Origin: Bacillota bacterium
GTDB taxonomy: Bacteria > Bacillota > Clostridia > Lutisporales > Lutisporaceae
DNA length: 47,042 nt
NCBI GenBank assembly: GCA_029553855.1
Contig: JAKPKE010000105.1
Span: forward strand, 1-47,042
Direction: 5' to 3'
How positions within the stretch are numbered: the stretch's first letter is position 1; each line of letters begins with the position of its first letter. Made by a program: the position numbers and the translations under genes. The notes under the pieces were generated by a model, which was not told the DNA's origin, made no database searches, and saw only the letters and a list, made by a program, of their open reading frames with translations. Shown in pieces: positions 1 to 8,432 of this stretch.

Positions 1-71
1 CATATTTGTGTTAGTATACAAAGTATATACACGTGTGCGCCAATTGCGTACAGAAAGTGAGGCAACATGCA

Positions 72-512
72 ATGGTAAATACAAAAATGCTCGTGGTCAA
101 TTCCGATATACTCCCAAAGACATATGAAAAAGTAATTGCAGCGAAGCTTCTCCTGAGGACGGGAGATGCCGCAACCATCCAGGAAGCATGCCTGAATGTT
201 GGCATAAGCCGCAGCGCCTTCTATAAATACAAGGATAACGTATTTGATTATACTGCTCAGGAACAGGGGCGGGTTGTCACACTTTTTATGGTTCTCAGGC
301 ATACTCCCGGGGTCCTTTCCGATATCATAAATAAAATAGCCTCAGTAAAAGGCAATATAATTACAATAAATCAGAATATCCCTGTCATGGATTCCGCCTC
401 GCTGACCGCGTCCATTGACACAAAAACCATGGAAATAAATCCGGAAGAACTGTTAAAACTTCTTTTATCCTGCAAAGGCTGCAAAAGAGTAGAAATAATA
501 GGAATGGAGTAA
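72..512 (+). CDS. ACT domain-containing protein (PheB/UPF0735 type)
   Basis: Predicted 146-aa protein. The N-terminal third (about residues 1-65) looks like a short helix-turn-helix region (a stretch reading SRSAFYKYKD). The C-terminal part (about 70-146) is an ACT domain, recognisable from the segment VLRHTPGVLSDIINKIASV and the following GNIITINQ. ACT domains usually bind amino acids; this small family is often labelled PheB or UPF0735, and its exact role is unclear. I start it at the ATG at 72 because GTGAGG lies about nine bases upstream; an in-frame upstream ATG at 33 would add 13 unlikely residues. It converges on prfB with one base between the two stop codons. Confidence 0.85.
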   Translation: MVNTKMLVVNSDILPKTYEKVIAAKLLLRTGDAATIQEACLNVGISRSAFYKYKDNVFDYTAQEQGRVVTLFMVLRHTPGVLSDIINKIASVKGNIITINQNIPVMDSASLTASIDTKTMEINPEELLKLLLSCKGCKRVEIIGME

Positions 513-527
513 GCTATACTCCATTCC
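501..527. terminator. Perfect inverted repeat across two convergent stop codons
   Basis: Eleven-base arms (GGAATGGAGTA at 501-511 and its complement at 517-527) surround the loop AGCTA. The left arm encodes the last residues of the ACT protein and the right arm the last residues of release factor 2, so the hairpin is partly coding on both strands. No clear T-tract follows on either side. A shared bidirectional terminator or RNA 3'-end hairpin is an inference. Confidence 0.45.
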
Positions 528-1621
528 CCTGCTTTAGATATGCGTTAATAAAGTTATCTATTTCCCCATCCATTACTGCTCCTGTATTTCCTGTTTCTTC
601 ACCCGTCCTGTGATCCTTGACAAGATTGTAAGGGTGAAATACATAAGAGCGTATTTGGCTGCCCCATGCAATTTCCCGGTACTCTCCCTTTATATCGTCA
701 ACTATTTCCTTTTGCTCCAGTTCCTTAAGTTCCAATAACTTGGCTGCCAGCATTTTCATGGCCATTTCCTTATTGCTGTGCTGAGATCTCTCATTCTGAC
801 ACTGTACTATTATACCTGTAGGTATATGGGTTATCCTTACGGCAGAATCAGTTTTGTTCACATGCTGTCCGCCGGCCCCGCTGGCCCGATAGGTATCTAT
901 TCTCAAATCTTCTTCATCGATTTCTACCTTTACATTATCATCAAGCTCGGGCATTACGTCTACCGAAGCAAAAGATGTATGGCGCTTTCCTGCCGTGTCA
1001 AAGGGAGAAATTCTCACAAGTCTGTGTACTCCCTTTTCCGATTTTAGATAGCCATAGGAGTTTTCACCCTCAACAAGCAAAGTAACACTTTTTATACCTG
1101 CTTCATAATCTTTCAGAATATCAAGAACCGATACTTCATAGCCCCTTTTCTCAGCCCACCTTGTGTACATCCTAAGCAGCATCTCCGCCCAATCCTGGGC
1201 TTCCAGCCCGCCGGCTCCGGAATGTATTGTAAATATTGCATTATTCCTATCGTACTGTCCCTTAAGCAACGTCTCTATTCTATAACTCTCTGCGTTCTCC
1301 TTTAAAAGCTTAAAGGAGGCTTCTGCTTCAGGTATTATGGATTCATCCTGAGCTTCTATTCCAAGTTCTATGAGAACTTCCAAGTCTTCGTACTCTTTTT
1401 TTAGGCTCTGTATCGTGTAAGCTTTATCCTTTAACCTCTTTATTTCTTTCAGAACTTTTCCCGCATTTTCCGAATCATTCCAAAAGCTTTCCTGCTGCAT
1501 TTCCTGTTCCATCTCATATATTCTCTCCTGGATTCCCGGCAGGTCAAAGAGACACCTCAATTTCCTTTATTGAATCCTTTAATTGAGATAAACTGCTTTT
1601 ATACAGTTCCAATTCCAGCAT
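514..1621 (-). CDS. prfB: Peptide chain release factor 2 (programmed +1 frameshift)
   Basis: RF2 recognises UGA and UAA stop codons and triggers peptide release. Frame 0 starts at the ATG at 1621 behind AGGAGGT (seven-base spacing), runs 25 codons and stops at the in-frame TGA at 1546-1544. A +1 slip at CTT TGA C continues into GAC and 343 further codons, giving about 368 aa, normal for RF2. The RF2-specific SPF tripeptide falls at residues 205-207 and the catalytic GGQ at 250-252 of the fused protein, the same numbers as in E. coli RF2. It follows secA, as in Bacillus. The broken frame is a regulatory device, not a pseudogene. Confidence 0.97.
1541..1556 (-). promoter_or_regulatory. prfB: RF2 +1 programmed frameshift site
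   Basis: On the minus strand the site reads GAGGTGTCTCTTTGAC. It has a Shine-Dalgarno-like GAGGTG three bases before the slippery CTT codon, then the in-frame TGA followed by C. This is the canonical autoregulatory arrangement: when RF2 is scarce the ribosome pauses at UGA and shifts +1 to make more RF2. Confidence 0.95.
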
Positions 1622-1653
1622 ATGCACCACCTCCTGTAATTAATAGCATATAC

Positions 1654-1674
1654 CGGGCGAACAGTGTTCGCCCG
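1654..1674. repeat. Perfect palindrome between secA and prfB
   Basis: CGGGCGAACA and its exact complement are separated by a single G. It lies between the secA stop and the prfB ribosome binding site. No T-tract follows in either direction, so it is not a normal intrinsic terminator. The core resembles a LexA box but has three rather than four central bases. Its function is unknown. Confidence 0.5.
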
Positions 1675-1704
1675 TCAGCCGGCATAATGATCCGTTTCTC
1701 CGTA

Positions 1705-4206
1705 TTAGTTTTCTTTTGCCCCGCAGCATTTTTTATATTTCTTGCCGCTGCCGCAAGGACAGGGGCTGTTTCTGCCAATTTTCTCTTCCTTCACAACGGG
1801 CTTCCTTACGTTGTCTTCATGACTCGTGGCCACGGGATCAGCCACCTTTTCCCTCTTGGGAAGGTTTGAAATATTAATGTTATAAATGAACTTTACGGTA
1901 TCCTCCTTAATACTCTTTATAAGCTCCATAAACATATCGTACCCCTCTATCTGATATGCCTGCACCGGGTCCGTCTGTCCGTATGCCCTGAGGGATATGC
2001 CTTCCCTAAGCTGGTCCATTGCATCTATATGATCGATCCATTTGGTATCAACGGTCCTGAGCAGCGCAACCCTCTCCAGCTCACGCATAATCTGGGGGTC
2101 GACCTGAGCTTCCTTATGTTTATATATCTGCACAGCCTTTTCAATTACGGCATCTCTAAGCTCATCTCTGGTGAACTTCAGCATCTCTTCCATGCTTAAG
2201 ACATTCCTGGGCAGGAAAACTGAGTGCAGATAATCCATAAGTCCCTTAAGATCCCATTCTTCCGCATATTCACTGCCAACCGTATAATTAGCGATTGCAT
2301 CCCCTACTATCTCGGAAACCATTTCCATGATGTTTTCCCTGATGTCCTCCCCAAGCAGCACCTGACGCCTCTGACTGTATATTACCTCTCTCTGCTTATT
2401 CATTACATTGTCATACTGCAGCACATGCTTTCTTATGTCAAAGTTCCTTCCTTCAACCTTTTTCTGGGCATTTTCTATGGATTTTGAAAGCAGCGAATGC
2501 TCAATAGTCATATCCTCTTCCATGCCCAAAGTCTCAACAATCTTCATTATTCTTTCCGAACCGAAAAGTCTCATAAGATCATCTTCCAAGGAGATGAAGA
2601 ATCTGCTGGAGCCGGGGTCCCCCTGCCTTCCGGCACGTCCCCTGAGCTGATTGTCAATACGCCTGGATTCATGCCTCTCGGTCCCGAGAATATGAAGGCC
2701 TCCCAATTCGATTACACCTTCGCCCAGCATAATGTCTGTGCCTCTGCCTGCCATATTGGTTGATATAGTAACCGTACCCTGCTGTCCTGCCTGGGCAACT
2801 ATCTGCGCTTCTTTTTCATGATACTTGGCATTCAATACCTCATGGGGAACTCCTCTTTTTTTCAGCATGTCGCTAAGCATCTCGGAGGTTTCAACAGATA
2901 TTGTTCCTACCAATACAGGCTGCCCTTTGTAATGAAGTCTCACGATTTCTTCAACCACCGCATTGAATTTGCCTCTTTTATTCTTATATACGCTGTCCGG
3001 ATAGTCTTCCCTGATCATCGGCATATTTGTAGGTATTTCCACTACATCAAGGTTGTAAATTGCCCTGAACTCATCTTCCTCGGTCTTCGCCGTGCCCGTC
3101 ATACCGGCTAATTTGCGATACATCCTGAAGTAGTTCTGGAAAGTAATGGTTGCCAGGGTCTGAGACTCTCTTTCCACCTTGACGCCTTCCTTTGCTTCTA
3201 TTGCCTGGTGCAGACCGTCGCTGTATCTCCTCCCGAACATCAGCCGGCCCGTGAATTCGTCAACGATTATTACCTGCCCATCTTTTATTACATAGTCAAT
3301 ATCACGCCGCATAAGATTTCTTGCCTTAAGCGCCTGATTTATATGATGCTGTATCTCCATGTTATTTGCATCGGCCAGGTTTTCCAGGTTGAAGAACCTT
3401 TCAGCCCTTTCCACGCCCTCCTCCGTAAGAACTACGGTATGCGCTTTTTCATCTATTGAAAAATCCCTCTCGTTCTTAAGTCCTCTTACAAAGTTATCTG
3501 AAACGAAATAAAGCTGGGTTGATTTTTCTCCGACACCGGAAATAATAAGAGGGGTCCTGGCTTCATCTATCAAAATGCTGTCCACTTCGTCCACTATTGC
3601 ATAGTTAAGCTCTCTTTGCACCATCTGATCTTTATAGATAACCATATTATCCCTCAAGTAGTCAAAGCCGTATTCATTATTCGTACCATATGTTATATCG
3701 GCACCATAGGCTTTCTGCCTGTCTTCCGCTTCGAGCCCATGAACTATCAGTCCCACCGACATTCCTAAAAAATTATAAATCTTGCCCATCCACTGACTTT
3801 GATAGGTTGCAAGATAATCGTTAACTGTAACCAAGTGTGTGCCTCTGCCGGTAAGAGCATTTAAATATAAGGGAAGTGTCGCAACCAGTGTTTTGCCTTC
3901 ACCTGTTTTCATCTCGGCAATCCTGCCCTGGTGCAGTATAATTCCTCCTGCCATCTGCACATCAAAGTGACGCATTCCGAGAACCCTGACCGAAGCCTCT
4001 CTCACAACCGCATAAGCCTCTATCATTAAATCGTCCAATGTTTCCCCTTCAGCAAGCCTTTTTTTGAATTCGTCGGTTTTGCCCTGCAATTCCTTGTCGC
4101 TGAGTTTTTGCATGCCCGCTTCCAGTTCGTTTATTTTTTCAACTGTCTTCATTATCCTCTTGATTTCTTTGTCATTTTGATTGCCGAATATCTTATCTAA
4201 AAACAT
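1705..4206 (-). CDS. secA: Preprotein translocase ATPase SecA
   Basis: Predicted 833-aa motor ATPase that pushes preproteins through SecYEG. Visible marks are the Walker A segment GEGKT (residues 102-106), the [19 protein letters not shown] region around residue 207, the helicase motif GRGTD, and a C-terminal SEC-C zinc motif ([16 protein letters not shown]) that binds zinc and SecB or ribosomes in other species. The length is typical of Firmicute SecA. The ATG at 4206 has AAGGAGAT eight bases upstream. It lies immediately upstream of prfB, the conserved Firmicute order. Confidence 0.98.
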   Translation of the reverse strand: MFLDKIFGNQNDKEIKRIMKTVEKINELEAGMQKLSDKELQGKTDEFKKRLAEGETLDDLMIEAYAVVREASVRVLGMRHFDVQMAGGIILHQGRIAEMKTGEGKTLVATLPLYLNALTGRGTHLVTVNDYLATYQSQWMGKIYNFLGMSVGLIVHGLEAEDRQKAYGADITYGTNNEYGFDYLRDNMVIYKDQMVQRELNYAIVDEVDSILIDEARTPLIISGVGEKSTQLYFVSDNFVRGLKNERDFSIDEKAHTVVLTEEGVERAERFFNLENLADANNMEIQHHINQALKARNLMRRDIDYVIKDGQVIIVDEFTGRLMFGRRYSDGLHQAIEAKEGVKVERESQTLATITFQNYFRMYRKLAGMTGTAKTEEDEFRAIYNLDVVEIPTNMPMIREDYPDSVYKNKRGKFNAVVEEIVRLHYKGQPVLVGTISVETSEMLSDMLKKRGVPHEVLNAKYHEKEAQIVAQAGQQGTVTISTNMAGRGTDIMLGEGVIELGGLHILGTERHESRRIDNQLRGRAGRQGDPGSSRFFISLEDDLMRLFGSERIMKIVETLGMEEDMTIEHSLLSKSIENAQKKVEGRNFDIRKHVLQYDNVMNKQREVIYSQRRQVLLGEDIRENIMEMVSEIVGDAIANYTVGSEYAEEWDLKGLMDYLHSVFLPRNVLSMEEMLKFTRDELRDAVIEKAVQIYKHKEAQVDPQIMRELERVALLRTVDTKWIDHIDAMDQLREGISLRAYGQTDPVQAYQIEGYDMFMELIKSIKEDTVKFIYNINISNLPKREKVADPVATSHEDNVRKPVVKEEKIGRNSPCPCGSGKKYKKCCGAKEN

Positions 4207-4230
4207 ATGATTATCTCCTTAAAATTATCT

Positions 4231-4327
4231 TCCGGCTACGAGTTGTCAGACACCAGCTGCCAGAGCTTGGAAAAGGCTTCGAAGCCCAGCTTTGTCTCTC
4301 GAGCCTCATGTCTCGCATCTCGAGTCT
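4231..4327. repeat. Decayed dispersed repeat, member 1 (secA/DUF5317 gap)
   Basis: Non-coding stretch containing TTCGAAGCCCAGCTTTG followed by short degenerate units built on TCTCGAG, CATGTCTCG and CATCTCGAG. The block CGAAGCCCAGCT is shared with 45577-45589 and the flanking oligomers with 24938-25031 and 39984-40008. See the separate finding. Confidence 0.5.
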
Positions 4328-4430
4328 AATATGCATACATAATATTTTATCACAATTTCGTGTTTTATACAAAATCTGTTTGAGCAATTTCCCCCGCCCG
4401 GGAGGATGGAGGACTTGTTGCAGTCAGGTT

Positions 4431-4465
4431 AAAAAAATGCAGTATATGGCTGCTCATATACTGCA
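4431..4465 (-). terminator. Rho-independent terminator after the DUF5317 gene
   Basis: On the minus strand the stem TGCAGTATATG and its exact complement enclose a six-base loop and are followed by seven T residues. It lies just after the stop codon of the membrane protein gene and separates the HD-GYP operon from secA. Confidence 0.9.
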
Positions 4466-4474
4466 CATTATCCC

Positions 4475-5023
4475 CTATGATTTCTTTTTCATTATTCCCT
4501 GGATATATATGAATATCCCAAGAGCCATAAACACATCTCCTATGCTGAATATCTTAGGCCTGGGATAAGGTTTGGGAAGCACAAAAATATCCCCAAGATA
4601 CTTAAATGCCGTATGGCTGTCCATTAATGCATGGGTAACTATTTTCCCTTCCCTGATATTTGCCATGTTTTCTATCAGACCGATACTTACCATTGCTTCG
4701 CCTGAAACCGGCATATGCCCGCCGTTGGCCATAATTACAAGAAAATTCAGGAACACTCCTATAAATATTATCCTAAAGGCAGGAATACTGCGGTTAAAAT
4801 AAATACCAATAAAAAGAAGAAGATATGATAAACAATGGATGTATAAAATATTCTCAATGAAAAACCCAATACCTCTTGAAGACATATAGACTGCAACAAA
4901 CTCGACCAGAAAACCAAGAACAAAAAAGTACCACTTTTCAAGGTTGGCATCCTTAATGTTTGAAAAACTGCCCCCTCTTAGCTTCCCAATTACGAATGAG
5001 GTGCCTGCGCTCTCAATCAGCAA
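4475..5023 (-). CDS. DUF5317-like integral membrane protein
   Basis: Predicted 182-aa hydrophobic protein with about four to five membrane-spanning segments (for example YFFVLGFLVEFVAVYMSS and FRIIFIGVFLNFLVIM). A conserved-looking polar stretch, NGGHMPVSGEA, follows the fourth segment. It resembles the DUF5317 family, whose function is unknown. It probably starts at the TTG at 5023, overlapping the HD-GYP gene by 11 bases with GGAGATGGAGAGGG upstream, so the two are translationally coupled. A strong terminator follows it. A role with the HD-GYP protein is likely from context only. Confidence 0.75.
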   Translation of the reverse strand: MLIESAGTSFVIGKLRGGSFSNIKDANLEKWYFFVLGFLVEFVAVYMSSRGIGFFIENILYIHCLSYLLLFIGIYFNRSIPAFRIIFIGVFLNFLVIMANGGHMPVSGEAMVSIGLIENMANIREGKIVTHALMDSHTAFKYLGDIFVLPKPYPRPKIFSIGDVFMALGIFIYIQGIMKKKS

Positions 5024-6281
5024 CCCTCTCCATCTCCTTGTTATTCTTAATCATATTGATAAAAACGTCTGCAAGCTTACAATCAAACTGGGTGCCCCTT
5101 CCATTTTCAATAATACCAAGGGCTTCGTCAATCGTCATTGCGTTCCGATACGGCCTCTCTGAAGTTAAAGCATCAAATACATCGGCAATACTCAATATTC
5201 GTGATTCAACAGGTATACTGTTATTTTTCCTGCCCTCGGGATACCCCGTCCCGTCGTATCTTTCATGGTGGCTCAATATGATTGCCGATATATTCTTCAA
5301 AAAATCAATATCCTTGATAATTTTCACCCCGATTTCGGGATGCTGTCTGATTTTGTCAAACTCTTCCACTGTAAGTCTTCCGGGCTTATTAAGAATATTC
5401 TCGTCAACGCCTATCTTTCCTATATCATGGAGTATAGCCGCTATTTTCAGATCCTCTATTTTTTTCCGGGGCAGTCCGATTCGTTCAGCCAGCCCGCATG
5501 CATAATCCCCTACCCTCTGTGAATGGCCGTTTGTATATGGATCCTTCGCTTCAACGGCCTGGGATAACGATTTTACCATATTAATACACATGTCCTTCAT
5601 ATCTATATACATTTTGAAGGAATATCTGGCAAAAAGAAGAGGGCCTAAAAAAAGCAGGACACCGGCTATTCCGTAGTTAATATATGCCAATGCCATCAGA
5701 ATCCCAAGGGGTGCCATTGCGAAGTAATCCTTCAGCACCCACACTATGTTTTTGCAGAAATTATTAATAAACCTCTCACCCGTAATAAGATGCATCAGAT
5801 ATGACATAATGGCGGCGTTAATTATTATGCAGGTAAACATGCATGTTAGAATAGGCAGTATAATATTATTCAAGTTCAGGTTTCCGGGAACTCCTCCCAA
5901 TGCCTCATAAAAAAAACCGGCCGCTCCGGCTGATAACATAATGTTTGCGCCATTAAACAGTGTTTTGCTTATCGGAAAATTAAATATATTATAAAATTTG
6001 CCATTGTGTTTTACTACTCTGAGCATAATCCCTATGCTGCAAATCCAGGCTGCTTCCGGTGACCCAAATATCAGTATAGCAGCTAAAGATATCACAAATC
6101 CGACAGACAAGGCTCTTTGACCTGATGTAACAATAATTAATGATTCAGAAATAATGGATAATAATACAAAAATAATCAGACCCATCACATCAATGTTATT
6201 GACTTGGTTTAATGTATATAAAAAAAACGATATCCCTAATAATACAATAATTGCTACGTATGCTTTGAGCTTATTTGACAT
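5013..6281 (-). CDS. Membrane-bound HD-GYP domain phosphodiesterase
   Basis: Predicted 422-aa protein. Residues 1-225 form a multi-helix membrane sensor region of about seven segments. Residues 235-422 are an HD-GYP domain with the metal-binding HD (285-286, in ILHDIGKIGV), a downstream HHE (338-340) and the signature GYP (346-348, in YDGTGYPEG). HD-GYP proteins hydrolyse cyclic di-GMP or related dinucleotides, and the key motifs here are intact. The ATG at 6281 has GAGGTGAAT upstream. It is the first large gene of a two-gene operon with the DUF5317 protein. Linkage to motility control is plausible given the flagellar genes nearby, but that is inferred. Confidence 0.9.
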   Translation of the reverse strand: MSNKLKAYVAIIVLLGISFFLYTLNQVNNIDVMGLIIFVLLSIISESLIIVTSGQRALSVGFVISLAAILIFGSPEAAWICSIGIMLRVVKHNGKFYNIFNFPISKTLFNGANIMLSAGAAGFFYEALGGVPGNLNLNNIILPILTCMFTCIIINAAIMSYLMHLITGERFINNFCKNIVWVLKDYFAMAPLGILMALAYINYGIAGVLLFLGPLLFARYSFKMYIDMKDMCINMVKSLSQAVEAKDPYTNGHSQRVGDYACGLAERIGLPRKKIEDLKIAAILHDIGKIGVDENILNKPGRLTVEEFDKIRQHPEIGVKIIKDIDFLKNISAIILSHHERYDGTGYPEGRKNNSIPVESRILSIADVFDALTSERPYRNAMTIDEALGIIENGRGTQFDCKLADVFINMIKNNKEMERVAD

Positions 6282-6299
6282 ATATTCACCTCATTAAAA

Positions 6300-6481
6300 T
6301 GGCCGACATATTTTATACTGTTTTTAGAACCAGCTCTGAAAAGCTCCTCCGGCTAATGCCAAAGTGAGAATAGCCATAAGAATGCCAATTATCTTTTTCA
6401 TTGTTTGCCCTCCTTTTTTAAGGCTCTGCCCCTCCGCTATATAAGGCAGGCAAACTCTCCGCTTAAATAATATGTCGGCCA
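6300..6481. repeat. 13-bp perfect inverted repeat framing a tiny ORF
   Basis: TGGCCGACATATT at 6300-6312 and its exact complement at 6469-6481 bound a 156-bp interior. The interior is almost filled by a strong ribosome binding site and a 25-codon ORF. No convincing target-site duplication is visible outside the repeats. It could be a small mobile cassette, a long-range RNA stem, or paired operators. Confidence 0.55.
6324..6401 (-). CDS. Small hydrophobic peptide (25 aa), unrecognised
   Basis: An ATG at 6401 follows AAAGGAGGG at good spacing and opens a 25-codon frame ending in TAA. The peptide begins MKKIIGILMAILTLALAGG and ends in an aromatic FQSWF tail. The lysine-rich start, hydrophobic core and small-residue AGG segment resemble a signal peptide, a short membrane peptide or a peptide-signal precursor. 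I do not recognise a family. It is read in the same direction as the downstream HD-GYP gene, 42 bp from it. The strength of the ribosome binding site is the main reason to call it. Confidence 0.5.
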   Translation of the reverse strand: MKKIIGILMAILTLALAGGAFQSWF

Positions 6482-6496
6482 CATTTATCAATTTGT

Positions 6497-7129
6497 TTAT
6501 ATTGCTGCGTTCATTTTTCTATTTGTTGCTGCAAGTACAGCTTTAACTACGGACTCGTTTTCATCGATACCGATTATACTGCTGCCCGCAAGGTATTCTT
6601 CGGTATTGTCCCGTGAAAAGCCTACTAAAGAAACGTATACCTCCTTATCGGATACTTTGAATCTTTCCAATCCCTCCAGATACAGCATCCCACTTATGCA
6701 CAAATATGCCTCAAGGGCGGCCAGTGCAGCCTCAGCCACTGCCCTGACTCTGTTGGACGCGGACTTGACCTTGCTGCTCCTGCCTTCATATATCTTATCA
6801 TCATAAGCCAGTACTACTGTTGCTTCCAGCATATTGCCCGCATTCTTCACAGCAATGCTTTCTATCCTGACCCTTGCTTCTTTGAATTCAGCTTCGTTTA
6901 TCTGGGCAATACTGATCTTTTTATAATCCACAGCTATGTTATACTTTGCATTTATGGCGGATTGTATATCTCTGACCAGCTGCTTGATATTCCTTCCAAC
7001 TGAAGCAAGGATATGTATCTCTTCAATATCATCGTCTCCGCCGCATACAATACTGCAGTTGATTACATCGGGGAGTTTGCATATAAGAGACTGTATGTCA
7101 TCTTGCAGGGGAATTTTTAATTTGTTCAA
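6497..7129 (-). CDS. Conserved-looking hypothetical protein (210 aa)
   Basis: I do not recognise this protein. It appears soluble with two parts: residues 1-90 carry CGGDDDIEEIHILASVGRN, suggestive of a small alpha/beta domain, and residues 95-210 show an EARVRIESIAV and AEAALAALEAYL pattern typical of an alpha/beta fold. The frame is open to 7231, but the best start is the TTG at 7129, preceded by AGGAGG seven bases upstream; the upstream codons look non-coding. It sits between the hpf region and the small-peptide/HD-GYP genes. There is no obvious transmembrane or metal-binding motif. Confidence 0.65.
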   Translation of the reverse strand: MNKLKIPLQDDIQSLICKLPDVINCSIVCGGDDDIEEIHILASVGRNIKQLVRDIQSAINAKYNIAVDYKKISIAQINEAEFKEARVRIESIAVKNAGNMLEATVVLAYDDKIYEGRSSKVKSASNRVRAVAEAALAALEAYLCISGMLYLEGLERFKVSDKEVYVSLVGFSRDNTEEYLAGSSIIGIDENESVVKAVLAATNRKMNAAI

Positions 7130-7287
7130 GGGGACTCCTCCTAAATAAAATCCGGCATAATTGTATAGGACGTGAAAATTCTCTTGCATTCTGTCTTCGT
7201 AAGCATCCCTATGTATTATTACGCAAATCAAGAAATATATTTCTGCAAAAATATATGAATACCTTCAATATTTATATAAAATACTCT

Positions 7288-7362
7288 TTAAGTCTTATAT
7301 AATAGGTAATTCGTACTATATATATAATTATTCACACCGGCTAAATGTCGTTTACTTCTCAT
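7288..7362 (-). CDS. Possible 24-aa small ORF
   Basis: The ATG at 7362 follows AAGGAGG (nine-base spacing) and opens a 24-codon frame beginning MRSKRHLAGVNN and rich in Tyr, Asn and Leu. Only the ribosome binding site and position, 159 bp upstream of the 210-aa gene, support it. The rest of the 243-bp gap between that gene and hpf holds AT-rich sequence, a dispersed-repeat hairpin and the hpf terminator. Confidence 0.25.
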   Translation of the reverse strand: MRSKRHLAGVNNYIYSTNYLLYKT

Positions 7363-7413
7363 TCCAGGCATCCTCCTTAGACAGCAGAAGGCCTCTCCCC
7401 TTATACCCCCCGT

Positions 7414-7446
7414 TGTATAGGAAAGTGATACTTCCCTATACAACAA
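7414..7446. repeat. Palindromic core of dispersed repeat (solo copy)
   Basis: A 33-base hairpin with arms GTTGTATAGG and complement, one A/C mismatch and then four more pairs. The core TATAGGAAAGTGATACTT is the same as in the longer copies near 8.5 and 39.3 kb, but the upstream module is absent here. The outermost bases differ from the other copies on both arms, so pairing is kept. Confidence 0.7.
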
Positions 7447-7473
7447 AAAACGGCCGATTAGCTCAGCCGCTTT
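7445..7473 (-). terminator. Terminator of hpf
   Basis: On the minus strand AAAGCGGC pairs with GCCGTTTT (one G-T pair) around an 11-base loop and runs into six T residues. It starts two bases after the hpf stop codon. Confidence 0.8.
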
Positions 7474-7474
7474 A

Positions 7475-8005
7475 TCAAAATTCCGGTTCAATCAAACCGT
7501 AGTTTCCATCCTTTCTTTTATATACAACATTTACTTCTTCTGTTTCCGCATTTGAAAACACGAAGAAGTTATGCCCCAAGAGCTCCATTTGCAGCACTGC
7601 CTCTTCAACAGGCATGGGTTTCATGGCAAATCTCTTTGTCCTTACTATTCTTACTTCTTCATCCTCGGGCTCTGCAGAAGAAGTAATCCAGTTATCGAAT
7701 TTAATACTGCCGTCTTTAATTCTCTTTTCAAGTCTGGTCTTATGGCGTTTCAGCTGCCTTTCCAATTTGTCTACCACATTATCTATAGAAATATACATAT
7801 CGGCGGTAGCTTCTTCTCCCCTTAAGATAACCCCATTAAAAGGAATTGTGACCTCAATGATGTGCCTGTTTTTCTCAACACTTAGTGTTATCTGAGCCTC
7901 CGTATCAGGGCTGAAATACCTCCCAAACTTGGAAAGCTTCTTTTCTACCCTGTCTTTGAGAGCATCAGTAACATCAATATTCTTACCACTGACTTTAATA
8001 CGCAT
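7475..8005 (-). CDS. hpf: Ribosome hibernation promoting factor, long form
   Basis: Predicted 176-aa protein. The N-terminal domain (MRIKVSGKNIDVTDALKDRV, about residues 1-100) is the HPF/RaiA fold that occupies the decoding region of the 30S subunit. The C-terminal domain (about 120-176, containing FVFSNAETEEVNVVYKRKDG) drives 100S ribosome dimer formation, so this is the long form usual in Firmicutes. The ATG at 8005 is preferred; AAAGGAGA lies about eight bases upstream, whereas the upstream GTG at 8011 is too close. A sigma-H-type promoter lies 48-76 bases upstream of the start codon, as for Bacillus yvyD. It has its own terminator. Confidence 0.95.
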   Translation of the reverse strand: MRIKVSGKNIDVTDALKDRVEKKLSKFGRYFSPDTEAQITLSVEKNRHIIEVTIPFNGVILRGEEATADMYISIDNVVDKLERQLKRHKTRLEKRIKDGSIKFDNWITSSAEPEDEEVRIVRTKRFAMKPMPVEEAVLQMELLGHNFFVFSNAETEEVNVVYKRKDGNYGLIEPEF

Positions 8006-8052
8006 AAACACATCTCCTTTCGCAACTATTATGCTACCGTTTATATATATTT

Positions 8053-8081
8053 TATTCTACATTTGAGAAAATAATCCTTCT
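8053..8081 (-). promoter_or_regulatory. Sigma-H-type promoter of hpf
   Basis: On the minus strand GAAGGATTA (8081-8073) and GTAGAATAA (8061-8053) are 11 bases apart. This fits the Bacillus sigma-H consensus RnAGGAwww-N11/12-RnnGAATww at every constrained position. Bacillus yvyD (hpf) is known to be under sigma-H and sigma-B, so the match is biologically sensible. Confidence 0.65.
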
Positions 8082-8202
8082 CATTTTTCAATTTTGGGAT
8101 AATATTCAAGAGGCAGGAAGGGCATATTTGAAGTAAATATTATGTAAAGCGAACAGATTCATAATGAGATGTAAACCTGCTATCATCCTCTGTATCACAG
8201 AA

Positions 8203-8266
8203 TTATTCACATTATGCACAGAGTTATCCACAGCTACTTTCTGTCAAGTGTGCATAATGTGAATAA
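8203..8266. promoter_or_regulatory. Cluster of five DnaA boxes in an 18-bp inverted repeat
   Basis: Five exact matches to TTATNCACA lie in 64 bp: TTATTCACA (8203-8211), TTATGCACA (8212-8220), TTATCCACA (8224-8232), and on the other strand TTATGCACA (8257-8249) and TTATTCACA (8266-8258). The outer four form a perfect 18-bp inverted repeat around the central consensus box. A further near-match, TTTTCCACT, lies near 8293, and AT-rich sequence follows to about 8390. No dnaA or dnaN is in the window, so this looks like a DnaA-box cluster rather than a standard oriC. Confidence 0.8.
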
Positions 8267-8432
8267 GTTTGTTGATAACTTGAATCTCTTGCTTTTCCAC
8301 TGTTGAAAAAATGTGTATTTGTTTTTGCTGGAAATTTGTCGAGCGAACATATTGTAAAATATTATTTTAGTTTATTTTGTCGGCTTATGAAAACAATAAT
8401 CAGCACGGAAGTAATTTGCTGTCGGAAAAAAC

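Noticed and set aside
514-1560. prfB as a gene starting at 1560 or as a frameshifted pseudogene
   Set aside because: The upstream 25-codon frame, ribosome binding site and canonical CTT TGA C site show the programmed shift.
1654-1674. Possible LexA (SOS) box
   Set aside because: CGAAC and GTTCG are three bases apart; the Firmicute box needs four. GAAC half sites near 8155 and 8344 also lack the second half.
1570-4568. Plus-strand ORFs of 80-110 aa opposite secA, the flagellins and recD2
   Set aside because: They are antisense shadows without ribosome binding sites or recognisable domains.
6300-6481. MITE with terminal inverted repeats
   Set aside because: No target-site duplication is visible and only one copy is in the window, so mobility is not claimed.
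7363-7491. Upstream part of a 67-aa ORF overlapping the hpf end
   Set aside because: It is made of the hpf terminator and the palindromic repeat read as protein. Only the last 24 codons have a ribosome binding site.
8203-8400. Chromosomal replication origin
   Set aside because: DnaA boxes and AT-rich DNA are present, but dnaA, dnaN and the other usual origin neighbours are not, so only a DnaA-box cluster is claimed.
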